Part shown: positions 24,036 through 37,204 of the stretch, piece after piece
Numbering within the stretch: the first letter of the stretch is position 1
Layout of the letters: each line of letters begins with the position of its first letter
Position numbers and translations under genes: made by a program
Origin: Chamaecrista fasciculata
Lineage: Eukaryota; Streptophyta; Magnoliopsida; Fabales; Fabaceae
NCBI GenBank assembly: GCA_003254925.1
Contig: QANZ01006964.1
Coordinates: 44,967-108,966 of the forward strand
DNA length: 64,000 bases
Direction of reading: 5' to 3'
The notes under the pieces: generated by a model
What the model was told of the DNA's origin: nothing
What the model saw: the letters and a program-made list of their open reading frames with translations, nothing else
The model's database searches: none

Positions 24036-24544
24036 TTAATTATATGTGTGAGGGGTGTTTTGGTTGGAAATGGATCCTCTAGAGTTCATTTATCTACATT
24101 TCTTGTAGAGTATGAGAGAGAAAGAAAGAGAAAATAAGAGAGAGAAATAGAAAATATAGTTTTTATATATTTTTATTTCATGGAATTCACATTTTTTCAT
24201 TAACTCCACAAGAAATGCATAGAGAATAACTCTAGAAGATCCAAACCCGTTTTGGCGGGTCAAAATTAATTTTATTTTAAAATATTAAAAGAGGAAAAAT
24301 ATAGTGGAGGGAATTAAGGAACCTCCCACTACTTTGATGACTACAAAAAAAACTTCTTACAACATCAAATAAAATATTATTATTAAAAAAATAAAAATAT
24401 ATTATAAAAAAACTTAAAATTTTTATTAAAAATATAATAATTTTTTTAAAAAACTATTTAAATTTTAATAATTATTAAATTTAAATTAATCTTTACATGC
24501 CCGTTAGGGCATTCAAAGCACACTAATATATATATATATATATA
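24036..24544. other. AT-rich spacer with a third Helitron-type 3' end
   Basis: No gene. At about 24495-24523 the sequence ACATGCCCGTTAGGGCATTC then AAAGCACACTAA repeats the hairpin-plus-CTRR end of the H1 family (here CTAA), so another truncated copy probably lies upstream of it. Its 5' end is not clear. Confidence 0.5.
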
Positions 24545-24723
24545 TCTTATATTATATGGCTCCACCCCTTTCTGGTCGTCCATGTTTAAAACTAAGTCTA
24601 TGAAATTAAAAATAAGAGAAAATTTACTATTTAGTCTCTCTTTCTTTATTAAGTTAACAATTTAGTCCCTTATTTATTTTACATACATATTTGCGTGCTC
24701 GTTAGGGAACGCAAAGCCCCTAG
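24545..24723 (+). mobile_element. Mini-Helitron H1, copy B
   Basis: Begins TCTTATATTATATGGC directly after a (TA)n run and ends with the hairpin TTTGCGTGCTC / GGGAACGCAAA plus GCCCCTAG before another (TA)n run. It is 179 bp and close to copy D in sequence. Confidence 0.85.
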
Positions 24724-26009
24724 TATATATATATATATATATGCAGTGGCAAAGCCCCTAATATATATGCAGGGCCAGCAAATTTTGGTGTTATCAAGGA
24801 AGTAGAGTATGTTAAACAAGAGGCAAAAAAATGTTTATCTTCTTGAGTTTCTACAGAAAACCAACCCCACCTCCAGTTCTAATATTTTGTGAGAACAAGG
24901 CATATGTATTGTGGATATTGACATTCAATTCGTGAATATCTATCTTCTTTTGAAGGGAGTGGAAACAGAGGCAATTGCAAATAATACAAGGGATTATTTT
25001 AGCTCTGGTGGCTATAGAGGAGAAATATAATGGCACTACTTGTGTATCTAACACTATTACTGCCTTTTGTATTGTAACTATAACTTATAATCTTAATAGG
25101 ATGAAACATAGAGAATTTCCTTGCATTTGTTGTATCATATTCATGGGTGTCCAATTTTGTGCCTCTTTCATTTAGATGGATTTTCATCTGTTATGCAGTC
25201 ATGGAAGCTTTATATTGGGGTAGCATCTTTATTTTCTGATCCAATAATTGTTTCTTTTGAAACTTGTTCCAGTTGCTGCAATTCTATACTCACTATACTC
25301 CTCTCTGTAGTGTATACTTGGGGTCATATAATAAAGGCTATCTTATGCACATTTCATTGAAAAAAAAAGGTAAGAGTCGTTAACAATCCACTGTAAGGCG
25401 CATCCATCCCACATGTCAAACCTGACTCTGATACCATGTAGAAAAACCTAACTTACCTCAAAAGAGCTCTCAAGAGAAAAATGTTGTCTCATTATATATA
25501 GAGTTAAAAAGTATTTTAACCCAACAACGTGAGACTTCTACAAATAACATCTTCACTGACCCCTTTATTGATGAAGTTTGGAATAGTTACATTCCCTTTT
25601 CTACGGTTAGACGATCAATGTATGGGGTTAAAAGATCGAGTAGTATTTAAAGTGGTAGAACAATTTTTACATGCTGTTTCTCTAGTTGATAGCAATATAT
25701 GATTTGTTGAGCTGAACACAGGACAAAGAGAAATTCCTAAATGCCAATTTCCTCATGGAGATTTTGCTACAGAAGAATAATAAATATAATGAGTAACTAC
25801 ACGAACAAGGCAGAGACTAATGGAAATAGGCAAATAGTATATTCATGGTGTTCTTTTCTGTACTTATTTATTATTTTAAGTGATTAGAGTGGTAAGTACT
25901 CCAATCGCATGAAAAATCTAGGCTTCAAATTTTGTTAGATATATTATATTGTAAAATCTTCACTTCCTAACGGACAACGGAAGAACATTTTGTGATCATA
26001 AAAACAATA
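24724..26009. other. Intergenic, contains a TRIM-like LTR remnant
   Basis: No convincing gene. Short open frames at 24851-25360 have no recognisable domains and overlap on both strands. A TRIM-like LTR (25437-25542) with its primer-binding site is annotated separately. Confidence 0.4.
25426..25542 (-). mobile_element. TRIM-like LTR with Met-tRNA primer-binding site (fossil)
   Basis: Plus-strand 25437-25542 begins TGTAGAA and ends TTCTACA, a 106-bp unit with the TG...CA ends of an LTR. Directly next to it, on the minus strand, is TGGTATCAGAG (25426-25436), the usual primer-binding site for initiator Met tRNA. So short an LTR with an abutting PBS suggests a terminal-repeat retrotransposon in miniature. 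Only one LTR was found and no coding region; it looks like a partial old copy. Confidence 0.6.
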
Positions 26010-26450
26010 GACCAAAGTGCACTTTTAGTCCCATAACTTTGGCTAAGGTCTCAATTTGGTCCTATAGCTTTTTTTGTTGCACTTTTGATCTCACATCTTT
26101 TCTCCAATTGCAGATTTGGTCATGCGTTACATATTTGGTCCCATATCTTTAGTTCATGTTACAGAATTGATCCTATATTTTTTAGTCAAGTTGCAAAATC
26201 GATTTCATATTTTTGGGTCAATTGCAAAATTTAGTCTCATATATTTAAATCAAGTGAGACTGGCAGTGAAACTTTTTGCAAAGATATAGGGCCAATTCTG
26301 CAATCTGATGAAAAGATATGGGACCAAAAGTGATACGAGACCAAATCTACAACTTTTTACAAAGATATGAAACCAAAAGTGCAACAAAAAAAGTTATGGG
26401 ACCAAATTGAGACCTCAGTAAAAGTTATGGGACCAAAAGTGTATTTTGAC
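26010..26450. mobile_element. Inverted-repeat MITE of the GTCCCATAACTTT type
   Basis: Left end GACCAAAGTGCACTTTTAG; right end, other strand, GTCAAAATACACTTTTGG. Both continue with GTCCCATAACTTT and TCTCAATTTGGTCC. It is built of repeated GGGACCAAAA-type units related to those at 27184-27610 and 54431-54791. The flanks are A-rich and give no clean target duplication. Confidence 0.7.
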
Positions 26451-26950
26451 AAAAAAAAATATTATCAAAAGCAAGCGACTGACTAAACATGCAAATTAAT
26501 GTACACTTCATCCAAATCTCTGTTTAAGAAACCATTCTTTCTAAATTATGCAACTTTCATTATTTTTTTTAAAAAAATACTACTAAATAGAATTTTAGGA
26601 AAATTAAAGGCTCCTTCCATTTCCTGGTTAGGAGGTCAATTTTACTACTGCCGTTAGCTGAATGGTTTCTTTTTCATTTTTGATAAATTCCTCTAAATGT
26701 TAGCTTTGGTGTAATAGGGATCAGTTTCAAGAAAGGTTACACCTAAAGTAATTAACATAAAACAGGTAATCATTTAGTTAGATTAGCAATAGCGTCAATA
26801 TCATTTAGTTAGTTCCCATTTTAGTCCTTGGGATCAAATTTACTTCACCACTGTCTTGATATCAAACACAATTTGTATGGTCGGATAACTATTAACAAGC
26901 AAGGTAATAAGAATTGAACTCTTTTTTGGGCATTCTATTTAAGATTAATT

Positions 26951-29622
26951 TCATTGACGCAAGCTACGTTCTCGAATCTTCAATTGCTGCTTCAAGTTCT
27001 TTATCTCTCTTCTGGTTTCAACCTGACATTCCAAGAAAATAAAATCCATAATTAAGCACATTTTCATTAGAATTATGACAATGCATCAACATTACAAAAT
27101 TGACAACAGAATTACATTAAAAATTATTTTACAAGCACTTCACCCCAACAGGGAAATAATAATAGTTTTAATAATAATAATAAGGCTAAAGTGCACTTTT
27201 GGTCCCATAACTTTGACAAAGGTTTCAATTTGGTCACATAACTTTTTCTGTTGCAATTTTAGTCCCATAACTTTGGCAAAGGTCTCAATTCGGTCTCATA
27301 ACTTTTTTTGTTGCAATTTTGGTCCCATAACTTTTGAAAACGTCTCACTGGTGGTTCAAAGTTGATTTCCATTCATTATCTGCCATTAAAAATGATCTGA
27401 CATACTGAGTTGGATGATGACGTGGCAAATATGGGTGAAGTTATGGGATGGATAGAAATCAGCTTGGGACCAACGGTGAGCCATTTTCATAAGTTATGGG
27501 ACCAAAATTGTAACAAAACAAGTTATGGGACCAAAATTGCAACAAAAAAAAGTTATGGGACCAAATTGAAACCTTTGCCAAAGTTATGGGACCAAAAGTG
27601 CTCTTTAGCCTAATAATAATAAACTCCCTCGCAAACCATAGAAAAGGTGAAGGGCATCACCATCTCCATCAAAAGGAACTGAATAGCTAAAATGGGAAAA
27701 CAGCAACAATATCTATTCCAATATCTAAAGTAGTACTAGAGGAACTCAATTAATAAAGAACAAAAATTAAATCTGAAATATAATCAAATACATACCAATT
27801 CCTCCTCCAGGGAACTAATCTTTTTATCCTGCTTGGACTGTTTTGACTTCAACTTGTTGACTTCAAGCAGAATCTTTGAAACCAGAAAATGATGATATAT
27901 TAGTGAGGAAAAATCTCTGGAGTTGATATTTTAAAACCATAAAATATAGTATGGAAGGCACTTTAAGTTACCTCTTTCACATTACAAGACCCAACATCAG
28001 AAAGTAAATGTTCTTCATGCAAGCAACCATTTTCTGCATCAGACCAAGAAGTATTCCCATCTAATGCTTCTTTCCCCAATTGTCCACTTCCCCATGTTGC
28101 ACAAGCAGCAAACAGACTCTCACATGGAGCATTTTGACGTAAGCAGGGATCACCTGTTGCAACAGATAAAAGAAAGTCCTCCATTTGCTGCTTCAAGTGA
28201 TTAAATTGCTCATAAAATTGGCTGACCACATCTATAACATCTTTCCTAGAATTAACTTTTCCATCCATCTCTTTGGGGACATCGAATAAAACAGAAACTT
28301 TTCCATTGGAACCAGGGCTATCACATGAAGAATTCCATGCACTGTTGTTCAAATCCTCTAAAGTAGGCAGATTTAGCTCAGAATCCTGGTTCTCAACTTC
28401 CTCAACTTCTACTTTTTCAGTAGATGTGCACCACTCACTCATAGCTGGCAAGAAGGAACTTGGAGCCTTTGATATTTGCATGCTCTGATCAATTTCTTCT
28501 TCATATGATTTGTCCAATGACCTATTTTCCTCATTGAAACCATGGGTATCCCAGAAACTTTCTTCTATAAGGTCCTGCTTTATGGACACAACAGAATGGT
28601 CAACATTACTCACAACAGATGAGTAAGAGGGACGCACAACAGATGCGTAAGAGGGACCGCTATGCAGAATTGGATATGTAGTCTTATCCTCTTGTTCTTC
28701 TACATAATCAACTTCATTTTTCGAACACTTTCTTTGGCTAGGTGAACCCCCACGTTTTTCGTACTTCTTGTGGTCAGCAAAATACTCATCTAAAGTTCTC
28801 TCAGTGCCACATTCTTTCTGCCTTGAGTTGGACAAACTTGTATCATTAACAAGGGTACCCAGCTTTGCTTTACCTTTAGACAGGGGTCTGCTTGCAGGAA
28901 CTGGTGCAGACGAAAACATGGAGATCAACTTATTTGTTTGACTTTGGTCTAATTCAAACCAAAAGTGTGTTGATTGAGAATAATTATCAGCAATAACAGG
29001 ACGAAATTGATCTTCAACCAAGGGATGGCACTGTAGCCGAACTCGTACCCTTACCTTCAATTTGTATGACAGAAAATAAGTGAATTTTTAATCTTTTAAT
29101 GGAAAAAGGTTATATGACATGGCTCTAAAATTGACATAATTATATGGTATTATGCGATACCTGTGCTGGAAATGCAGTGCATTTTGAACCATCCTCAGTC
29201 CACCCATGAGGATTAATATTCATTCTTCCTTCACAAGCAGCTTCAAATATACCATGTAGCTTCCTATCACTATAGTTAAATAAAAAGAGAGGCAAACCAG
29301 GACCAATATTCTGTACATAAGAGAAATGTCCAGCTGGTAGACCTGTTCCATTATTTAAAGTGAATTCACATGTAATTCAGTTTGACATAATTATGAAGAA
29401 ATATAGTTCGGTAGCTTAGAAATTGGGTATTTTGAAGGTGATCAACTAACCAAACAACAGTTTGCTCATGCATTCTTTGTATGTACTGTGCTTGCAACCA
29501 AAGATAACTCCACCTAACTGAGACTTCCTAAGATTTCTTGCACCGATACTGCCATTCACTGATGATGAACGTTCTGATTTTTCTTTCAATGTATACGTCT
29601 CAGTCTTCCTTCCAGCACCCAT
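26951..29622 (-). CDS. DCD-domain protein with C-terminal coiled coil
   Basis: Five coding exons on the minus strand join in phase: 29622-29451, 29342-29161, 29054-27972, 27873-27796 and 27022-26951 (stop TGA), giving 528 residues. The first three exons hold the plant-specific Development and Cell Death domain: LGGVIFGCKHSTYKECM, LFGLPAGHFSYVQNI, GPGLPLFLFNYSDRKLHGIF, EAACEGRMNINPHGW, FPAQVRVRV and FRPVIADNY. DCD proteins are linked to stress, ER-stress cell death and hormone responses; this one's role cannot be read from sequence. The middle is long, acidic and Ser-rich, with a repeated SYASVV/SYSSVV unit. The C-terminus (LLEVNKLKSKQSKQDKKISS..., ETRREIKNLKQQLKIRE) should form a coiled coil. 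A 5'UTR intron runs from about 30555 to 29626. Intron 4 carries a MITE (27184-27610). Confidence 0.93.
27184..27610. mobile_element. MULE-type MITE in the last intron of the DCD gene
   Basis: Ends GGCTAAAGTGCACTTTTGG and, on the opposite strand, GGCTAAAGAGCACTTTTGG. The 9-bp flanks TAATAATAA (27175-27183 and 27611-27619) are identical, though in a TAA-rich context. Internal GTCCCATAACTTT units are repeated several times and give the spurious SYGTK peptide repeats seen in translation. 427 bp, non-coding. Confidence 0.88.
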
Positions 29623-30600
29623 ATTCTGTCAAGGCAGAAAAGAAAATGATTCTCAAAAATCTTCATGAAAATGGTTAGCAGTCATATGAAAAGCAACCAC
29701 ACAGCATACAGTTGTGCTACTTTTAGTTAGTTTATTTTTGTTAACACCGACTAAAACAACAGAGTACAAACAAAATAAGCATGTGAGCTTAACTTAGAAC
29801 AGTTCTGTGTCCTCTATCTACAAACTTCAATGCAAAGATACAGTAAACAGATCCAAATTTAGACCATCCACGTAAGAAACTCAAGAATTTCATATGAAAT
29901 CAAAACAGGATATTGTTATATTATGCTAATACACAAAGTTCAACCAACACTAATACTTTTTTGTTGTTGTTACACTCCAAATGTAGTTAAGTGTAAACTT
30001 TTTACATAATACAAAACAGAATTTAAAAAATAAATAAATTTTTAAGCGAAAAAATAAAAGTCATGTAGAAACAGCCACAATCTAGCCTCACATAATAATA
30101 ATAATAATAGTTTCTGTGAGAATGTAAAGGCATCAGTTTGAAAAACACGAAAAACATTTTATCAAGCAAAGAACGCCGAAAAGCGAGAAAGAAAAATTAT
30201 AATAAATCAACGTAGAGCGACCAAAAGTATCACAGTTCATCAATCAACACAGAACATTGCAAACATTGAGCGGCCAGCTCAGCCTATCGTTCATGGTAAA
30301 ATCAAACAGCAATTATTGTCAACTTTTTTTTTTCTGTATAGACAAGTACCATTTCTTTCTCAAACCTTCCTAAAAAAAATTACGAAAAACAAATATTCCA
30401 GAAATCAGAAAAGAAAAGCGAAAACTCTTGAATCTTTTATTCCGTACTGAAATTAAGCGAATCAGAGTGAGAGATCAACCAAATGATGAACAATGTACAA
30501 AAAAAAGTATTTAAATGGCTTTAAACTTGAGAAGAAAGAGCAAGCTGAAACGAACCTCTTTGCAAGAAGAGTAGATGATCGATCAGCGAGGTGAAGAAGA
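29623..30600 (-). promoter_or_regulatory. 5'UTR intron and leader of the DCD gene
   Basis: A TTGACAG acceptor at 29626 precedes the start codon by three bases of leader. A donor (AAGAG|GTTCG) at 30556 ends an upstream CT-rich leader reaching roughly to 30800. Plant leaders of this kind often carry such an intron, which can raise expression; here it is inferred from splice signals and composition. Confidence 0.55.
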
Positions 30601-30799
30601 CGACGACGACGAAGTTGACGGTGTTTTTTCTGAGGAAAGTGTGAGAAAATGAAACGAAGAAGGAAGGAAAATGCAAAGAAAAATGTCTAGGGCAAAGGAT
30701 GGTGTTGAGAACAGAGAAAGGAAAAGATGAAGAATTGAAGGAGAGAGTAATGAATGAATCTTGAATAGAAAGAGTAAGAGTGAGTACATAAAGAGCAAG

Positions 30800-32332
30800 T
30801 AAGAATGGCAGTGTGCAGGTTCAAATGCGGGAAGTGTCAATCAATCACTTCACGTTTCGCATGACTCCAAAATGGATAATGTGCAATTACTATGTTACCC
30901 TCGCAGGTCCATTCATATTTCTCCACTTACCTCAATACAAGTTTTGTTTCTTTCTAACAACCTTGAGGGCCTACTTGGGATTTGGGATTTCATTTGCTCC
31001 AGATATTAAGGGCGTGTTTGGCTCCATGCTTTTGGATGGTGAGATTTTAAATATTAGAAATTTGAATTGTCTCAATTTAAATTCTTTGCATTTAAAATAC
31101 CTTGCTCCGATAATAACTAGAAATTTGAATTACCATCGTTTGAATTCAAATTTTTAGTTATATTTTGATACTCAATCAATTATTTTTTTTTGTTTCAATC
31201 TTCAAACTATGAGATCATTTTTTTTTTGGTTTGGCCTAGCCTGGAAGTAAAAATTTTTTCGGTTAAGCCGGATTGAAACGAACTTTTTGGGTTAGACCAG
31301 ACTGGGTCAAAATTTTCGGTCCTAGGTGAATCGGGTTGAATATATCGTTGAATTTTTTGAGTTGAACCCGACTGTTGAAGATTATGGAGCAAACGCAGCG
31401 GAAAAGGTAAAATAAAAATTTTATAATCTCCTCCAAAGAATCCATTACTTGTGTTTATACTAGAGAGAAAAGACGTTTACCTAAATCAGACGGTTGCTTG
31501 ATAAATGCAATTCCAAGAAGTCCACAAACTCGTGTCCTTCCTCTACCGGTGATCCACACGAACAGTTTGGCAGATACTCAGGTGCTAGCCTCCAATCTCT
31601 TCTCCAAGAGATTATAGGAACCAATCTACAAATCTTGAATTTTCAAGAACACTTCTTGAAATATTCAAGAAAACAAAGTGGCGCACTCAAGAGATGAACA
31701 CACTACTAAGAACCAATTTCTTGGCGCCTCTCTCCCTTCCTCACACACACAAGTCGCACTTTAGCCCTAAGTTTAGGGTTAGTTTTAAACTCCCTTTTTT
31801 TTTTCCTACTTAGCCATGCGACTTTTGGTGTATATAGAGTCCCCATCCTAGAATCACAAAATCTTGATTATAAGATTACATTAAATATTATATTTCAAGA
31901 TTAAGAGACAATCTTAATTTAAATTTCAATATCATATCTTGAAACCTAAGAAGCACACGACACATGTCCGACACATGTCTCGCCGTGTCCCTCTGTTTCA
32001 ACGACTCTGATCAGCTTAGACACGGTTCTAAAATGGCTCCGACACGACGGAACTTGGTTTCAAGTCTTGGAAGATTAAGGGAGTCTGGTTTCAACATTAT
32101 ACAGTTTAGTCCTTCAGACCTCATCCAACGTCGTTCTCATCTTCGTCCGCCATTTCAGAAACTGTATATTGTTTTCTCTTTCTTCGTCTCCTCTCTCTTT
32201 TTGACGATTAGCTCTGTATATTGTTTAATCTTTCTTTGTCTCCTCTCTCTTTGACGATTGCTTACTTTTAGTTGCCCTTTTCCATCGTGTTGTGTTGTCC
32301 AGTTGTACCATTAAAGTTGGGTCTACTACCTA
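30800..32332. other. Intergenic; possible LTR remnant
   Basis: No gene seen. From about 31372 the sequence TGTTGAAGATTATGGAGC, then AAACGCAGCGGAAAAGG, resembles the start of some plant copia LTRs, and the following few hundred bases (GGTGATCCACACGAAC..., CAAGAGATTATAGGAACC) look like an old LTR-type repeat. No second copy or internal domain is present, so this stays tentative. The plus-strand frame at 31964-32254 has no recognisable domain. Confidence 0.3.
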
Positions 32333-32400
32333 TCTATATATATATATATAAAGCAGATAACTTTCCACCAGAACCTGCCATGTGGCTCTAAATTTTTTTT

Positions 32401-32935
32401 TGGTCACTACTTTGCTCATTGATTTCTCTAACTTCATCCAATAGAAATCCTCCTTTGCATTTTCCTGTTGACTTTCTATCCCTCCACCTAAATCTCAACC
32501 AATAGTCATCTTTGTTTGAGTATTTCTCTTCCATTTATATCCCCACTTTTCTCTCTCCCTATTGAGCAAATCGTTTTTTTTTGTAACTCATTTGCTGAAC
32601 CTAAAATTCAACCAATAGGCATCCTTGGTTCCTTAATTCTCCCTATCCATTGAGGCAAAAATTTTTTTTTTGGACACTACTTTGCTCATTGATTTCTCTA
32701 ACTTCATCCAATAGAAATCCTCCTTTGCATTTTCCTGTTGACCTTGTATCCCTCCACCTAAATCTCAACCAATAGTCATCTTTGTTTGAGTATTTCTCTT
32801 CCATTTATATTCCCACATTCTCTCTCCCTATTGAGCAAATCGTTTTTTTTGTAGCTCATATGTTGAACCTAGAATTCAACCAATAGGCATCCTTGGTTCC
32901 TTAATTCTACCTCTCTATTGAGGCAAAATTCCAAC
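32401..32935 (+). repeat. Tandem duplication, 270-bp period, in the Helitron 5' region
   Basis: The segment from CACTACTTTGCTCATTGATT through CAACCAATAGGCATCCTTGG occurs at about 32405 and again from 32675, with few differences. It lies just inside the Helitron 5' end. No coding potential. Confidence 0.85.
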
Positions 32936-33915
32936 CAATAGGCTTCTCAATTTAGTTTCCTCTACAACCACTTTCTCTCTCTATTGAGCTATTTTTTTTG
33001 TTGGGCAAGGCAGATGCAATTTTTTTTTGAATTCGAAAATCCAAGTGCATTCATTGCCAACCATATTTCTATTTGTAGTTGAGCTTTGTAATTGTTTCCT
33101 TGACCATCTGAATTCGAATTTTTGGTGGGAAAATGGCAATCTTCCTCATTCTATATATAGTCATTAGTTTGCCTCAATCAACAACCCAATTCACCTTATA
33201 TTGCTTCAGAGTCTGTATTCTTTTGGGGTAAAGAAAGGTCATATTTCTTTTCCTTCTTTTTATTGTCTTTCTTGGGTTTGCTCTTTTATTGTCTATCTCT
33301 TCTATTCATATCTATTGATGCTTCTTTAAATAATTTTCTACATACCTGTTTTTCCTTTTCACTTACCAAATCCGTTGGTGCTTCTTCATAATCTGTATTT
33401 TTTGCTGTTCAAGAAAGGTAAGTTTTTGCCACATGCTATATAGTGTTCCCATTCGCTTTTCTATAAATTTTCATATCTTGAATGTCCAATTGACAATCTT
33501 CTTTCCATTTGGAGATATCTTCTCAGCTACTGGATAATGACTTTCTTGGACAAGCAATGGATGATTAAAATCTTCTCAGCTACTCCAGTTTTTGCAGGTC
33601 AGATCTTTTGTTATGTATTAAAACTATGCAATCTTGACATTAAATAGTAAAGCATACCTGTATTGAGCACAATCTTTACATTTTACAGTAAATTGTACCT
33701 TTGTTGAATACATGACACCTCTTCATATTGTTGTTGACCATTTTTTCTTTTCACTAAAATCTCATAAGTTTCCTGAAGAAGGAATGGAAGATCAAAGGCT
33801 ATGACATAATTGTAATTCAAATATTAATTATGAGACCTTTCACTTATATGTATATGTTTAGTTCAAATCTGTGTTTTTAGTTACATTTATCTGTTGTTTT
33901 TTGTTTTTTACACAG

Positions 33916-34038
33916 AAAGGATCAAAAAAACCTATAAAAGCCTCCCGAAATCTTATGACTGAAGTTGGTTCAGAAATCTCTTTTGAAGTGATGGAATCTA
34001 CAAACCTAGCCCAATTGAAGAAGTTGAAGACTTTTTAG
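33916..34038 (+). pseudogene. Stray last exon of an RPA-like gene
   Basis: After a good acceptor (TTTTTTACACAG) comes an open frame of 40 codons, starting KGSKKPIKASRNLM and ending AQLKKLKTF then a stop. It closely resembles the end of the intact RPA-like gene (SADSKKLKF, stop). The rest of this copy is not visible upstream, so it seems a remnant of a further duplicated gene. Confidence 0.5.
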
Positions 34039-35710
34039 TTTTGTCCACTATGTTAATAAATATAGAATTTTTCCTTCCATTTTTTCTTTTGAAGACTATT
34101 ATGTAAATTAGAATGAGGAAAAATAATCATTTATTTTGTTTTCTCAATGTATGATTCATTGTTTCTATGGAAATTGTATTTTAGGTTCATGTTTTTAAAT
34201 GATTGTCGTTATCATATAATCTGAAGTAAATAATATCGTTATCATATATATCTTAGAAGGAAAATGTCTAAAATATCTTACAACAAAATCAGTCAAAATA
34301 TCTTCTCTTAGAAGCAAAATGGTTCTACAAGCTAATTGTATACACAATCTGTAATGATTTTCTTCAAAGCATTATCAAGCAATATAATCAATATATATTA
34401 TGATTTTGCAATATCTAAACAATTTATAAGATTCAAATTTTACGTCTGAATTTGCAATTTCAACAAACGAGATATTGTTACTGATTTCCTTCTAATCAAT
34501 ATATATTGCATTATCTAATCAGTATATACTGCAGTATCTAATCAAATATAATTTATATGGATTTGATTAAGAAAAGCTTAAATTATAAACTTGCTACGGT
34601 TTTTTTTCTCAGTTTAACCTATTAATTCTTTGAGATATTATAATTGTAGGGTTTCATTAAGTCTTATTGTTAGTGTTGATTTAGATTCGGGTTGGTACAT
34701 TAATTCATGCAAAAAGTTGCATGAATAAAGTAAAAGATGGTGACCTCGGGCTTTTATGTAGTAATTGTGGCGATCTTCTGTTATCTGTCGTTCCCAAATT
34801 TTGTGTACAAGTTCAAGTTTTAAATGGTTCTGAAGAATGGAAATTGAAAATGTTTGACCGTGAGATTTCCAAACTACTAAGCTGCTCTGCATCTGATTTA
34901 CTTCCGGACAGGGTTGCTTTATTAATTCTCAATTTTTTGACTCCTAATATTTGTAATTTCATTAGTTTAATTTCTTGATACTGAGTTTATTCCATTTTTT
35001 TGTTGTTAGGATTTTGGTGTTCGTACATTTTTTCCTGAAGAAATTGAAGAAATTGTAGGAAGTCAATTACTTTTTAAATTGAGGCTATCTGAAGATAGTT
35101 TCTCGACACCTGATCCAATTTTTTCTGTTATTGGTGTTACTGACAATGAAGTTCTTAAAGAAAAGTTTAGAGAAAAGATGCAATCAGTTGAGGTAATTTA
35201 ATAGTTTCATTTGTTGACATTTACAGATTGTGTATTGTGTTGAATCTATTCATTGTAGTCAAAGTTATATTTTTCCATTTGTTTTTTGAATCTCAATCTT
35301 TTTTTTCTTTTTCTATGAAGGAGTCTGTAGAGAATTAAATGTTTCAATTCCCTTTTGAAGAAGAATCAGCAATTATCTAATGGATACCAGCAGCCTTTTG
35401 TATTAGTTTATCAATATTGAAGCTTTCTGAGTTATTTCTTTTAATATTTGTTTAAGTAGGTCTGCCCTAATGACTAAATTGTATTTCAAGTAAATCTACC
35501 AATGTTTTTTGAGTTATTTTATATATAATATTAAGATATTTATCCCATTTCTGTATTGATGCAACAGTGATGACCTATCCCAATTTTGTTATGTATGATA
35601 AATCTAAAAGAACATAAATATATATCTATTTGTAAATAGAACGCATTGTGAGTACAACAAGAAAATAATACTAGTATTCATATCACATTCATTGTAAAGT
35701 AAGCATGAGC

Positions 35711-36668
35711 TATAAAATTTTGAAGTTTATTAATCTCCTTATGAGGTTCAGCAGTATAAATCTAATCACATGAATTCTTAAGATTACTATATGCTTTATT
35801 TATAGCAATGTAGATATCAATAATGGTTAATAGGTGATACCAACCTTGACTTTTCATAGAAACTATTCAATGGGTGACTATTTAGACTCTGAATCATATC
35901 TTGATATCTGTAAATAAGAAGTTTGAAGGATTAATAAGATGTATTTAAAATACACCACATTCTAGAGAGAGTCAATGACAAATAATTTATAGCAAAGTAA
36001 TGGTTCTTTGTTTTCGGTCTACTCGATTATGTTGTATTATGTCTTCTATCTGAATGTTTTCTATTTAAACCTTTTTTGTTTGGTTGTAATGAATTGTGAG
36101 ATCAAGAGCTATAAAGATTTAAAACAGAGACTCACCCTTTCATCAAATATTCTCTATTTTGATCTTCAGGTTCACAAGAACCCTTTCATCAAATATTCTC
36201 TATAAAATTTTGAAGTTTATTAATCTCCTTATGAGGTTCAGCAGTATAAATCTAATCACATGAATTCTTATGATTACTATATGCTTTATTTATAGCAATG
36301 CAGATATCAATAATGGTTAATAGGTGATACCAACCTTGACTTTTCGTAGGAACTATTCAATGGGTGACTATTTATTCTCTGAATCATATCTTGATATCTG
36401 TAAATAAGAAGTTTGAAGGATTAATAAGATGTATTTAAAATACACCACATTCTAGAGAGAGTCAATGACAGATAATTTATAGCAAAGTAATGGTTCTTTG
36501 TTTTCGGTCTACTGGATTATGTTGTATTATGTCTTCTATCTGAATGTTTTCTATTTAAACCTTTTTTGTTTGGTTGTAATGAATTGTGAGATCAAGAGCT
36601 AAAAAGATTTAAAACAGAGACTCACCCTTTCATCAAATATTTTCTATTTTGATCTTCAGGTTCACAAG
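35711..36668 (+). repeat. Tandem duplication, 490-bp period
   Basis: 35711-36200 and 36201-36668 are almost identical, from TATAAAATTTTGAAGTTTAT to TTTTGATCTTCAGGTTCACA. They lie within the last intron of RPA-like copy 1. A shorter echo (ATATTCTCTATTTTGATC) is at about 36765. Confidence 0.9.
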
Positions 36669-37204
36669 AGTATCTAAAATAATTCATTGATTTGGTTAGA
36701 TATTATTTGTATCTCAAGCAAAACTAATATGAATCGATGATTACATAAAAGCCCTCATACTAAATATTCTCTATTTTGATCCTCAGTATCACTGGTGTCT
36801 CTACAAAATTCCACAACACTATCTACAGTTGAATTGCATAAAATTAAACTCTCTATACAAGTGTTTAGTTGTACGTTTACCAATACAAAGTTTCTGATTA
36901 GTAATTTCATATCCCATTCGTTTTTTTTGTTCAATATTCCCTTCATCCTCTCTCTCCCTATTGAGCTATCTTTTCATGACTCATATTGACTTTCCATTTT
37001 TTTTTTCGATTCACTATCCTCTTCTTTTTTGTTTTTTTATTATCGAATCCACAGTTTTTGTTACCATTTATTCCCCAGCTGTTTTCTTGATCTTCAGGAA
37101 ACATCTCACCTATAAGTAGCCCTTCGTTTGCTATTATGCGATGTGCCATCCTTTTTCTTTACTGTGCTGTTTGAATTCCCGTATTGCTATAAGTTTCTTA
37201 TATT

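Noticed and set aside
27075-27613. Frames with repeated FGPITL or SYGTK units
   Set aside because: The peptide repeats come from the GTCCCATAACTTT units of the MITE and do not form a protein gene.
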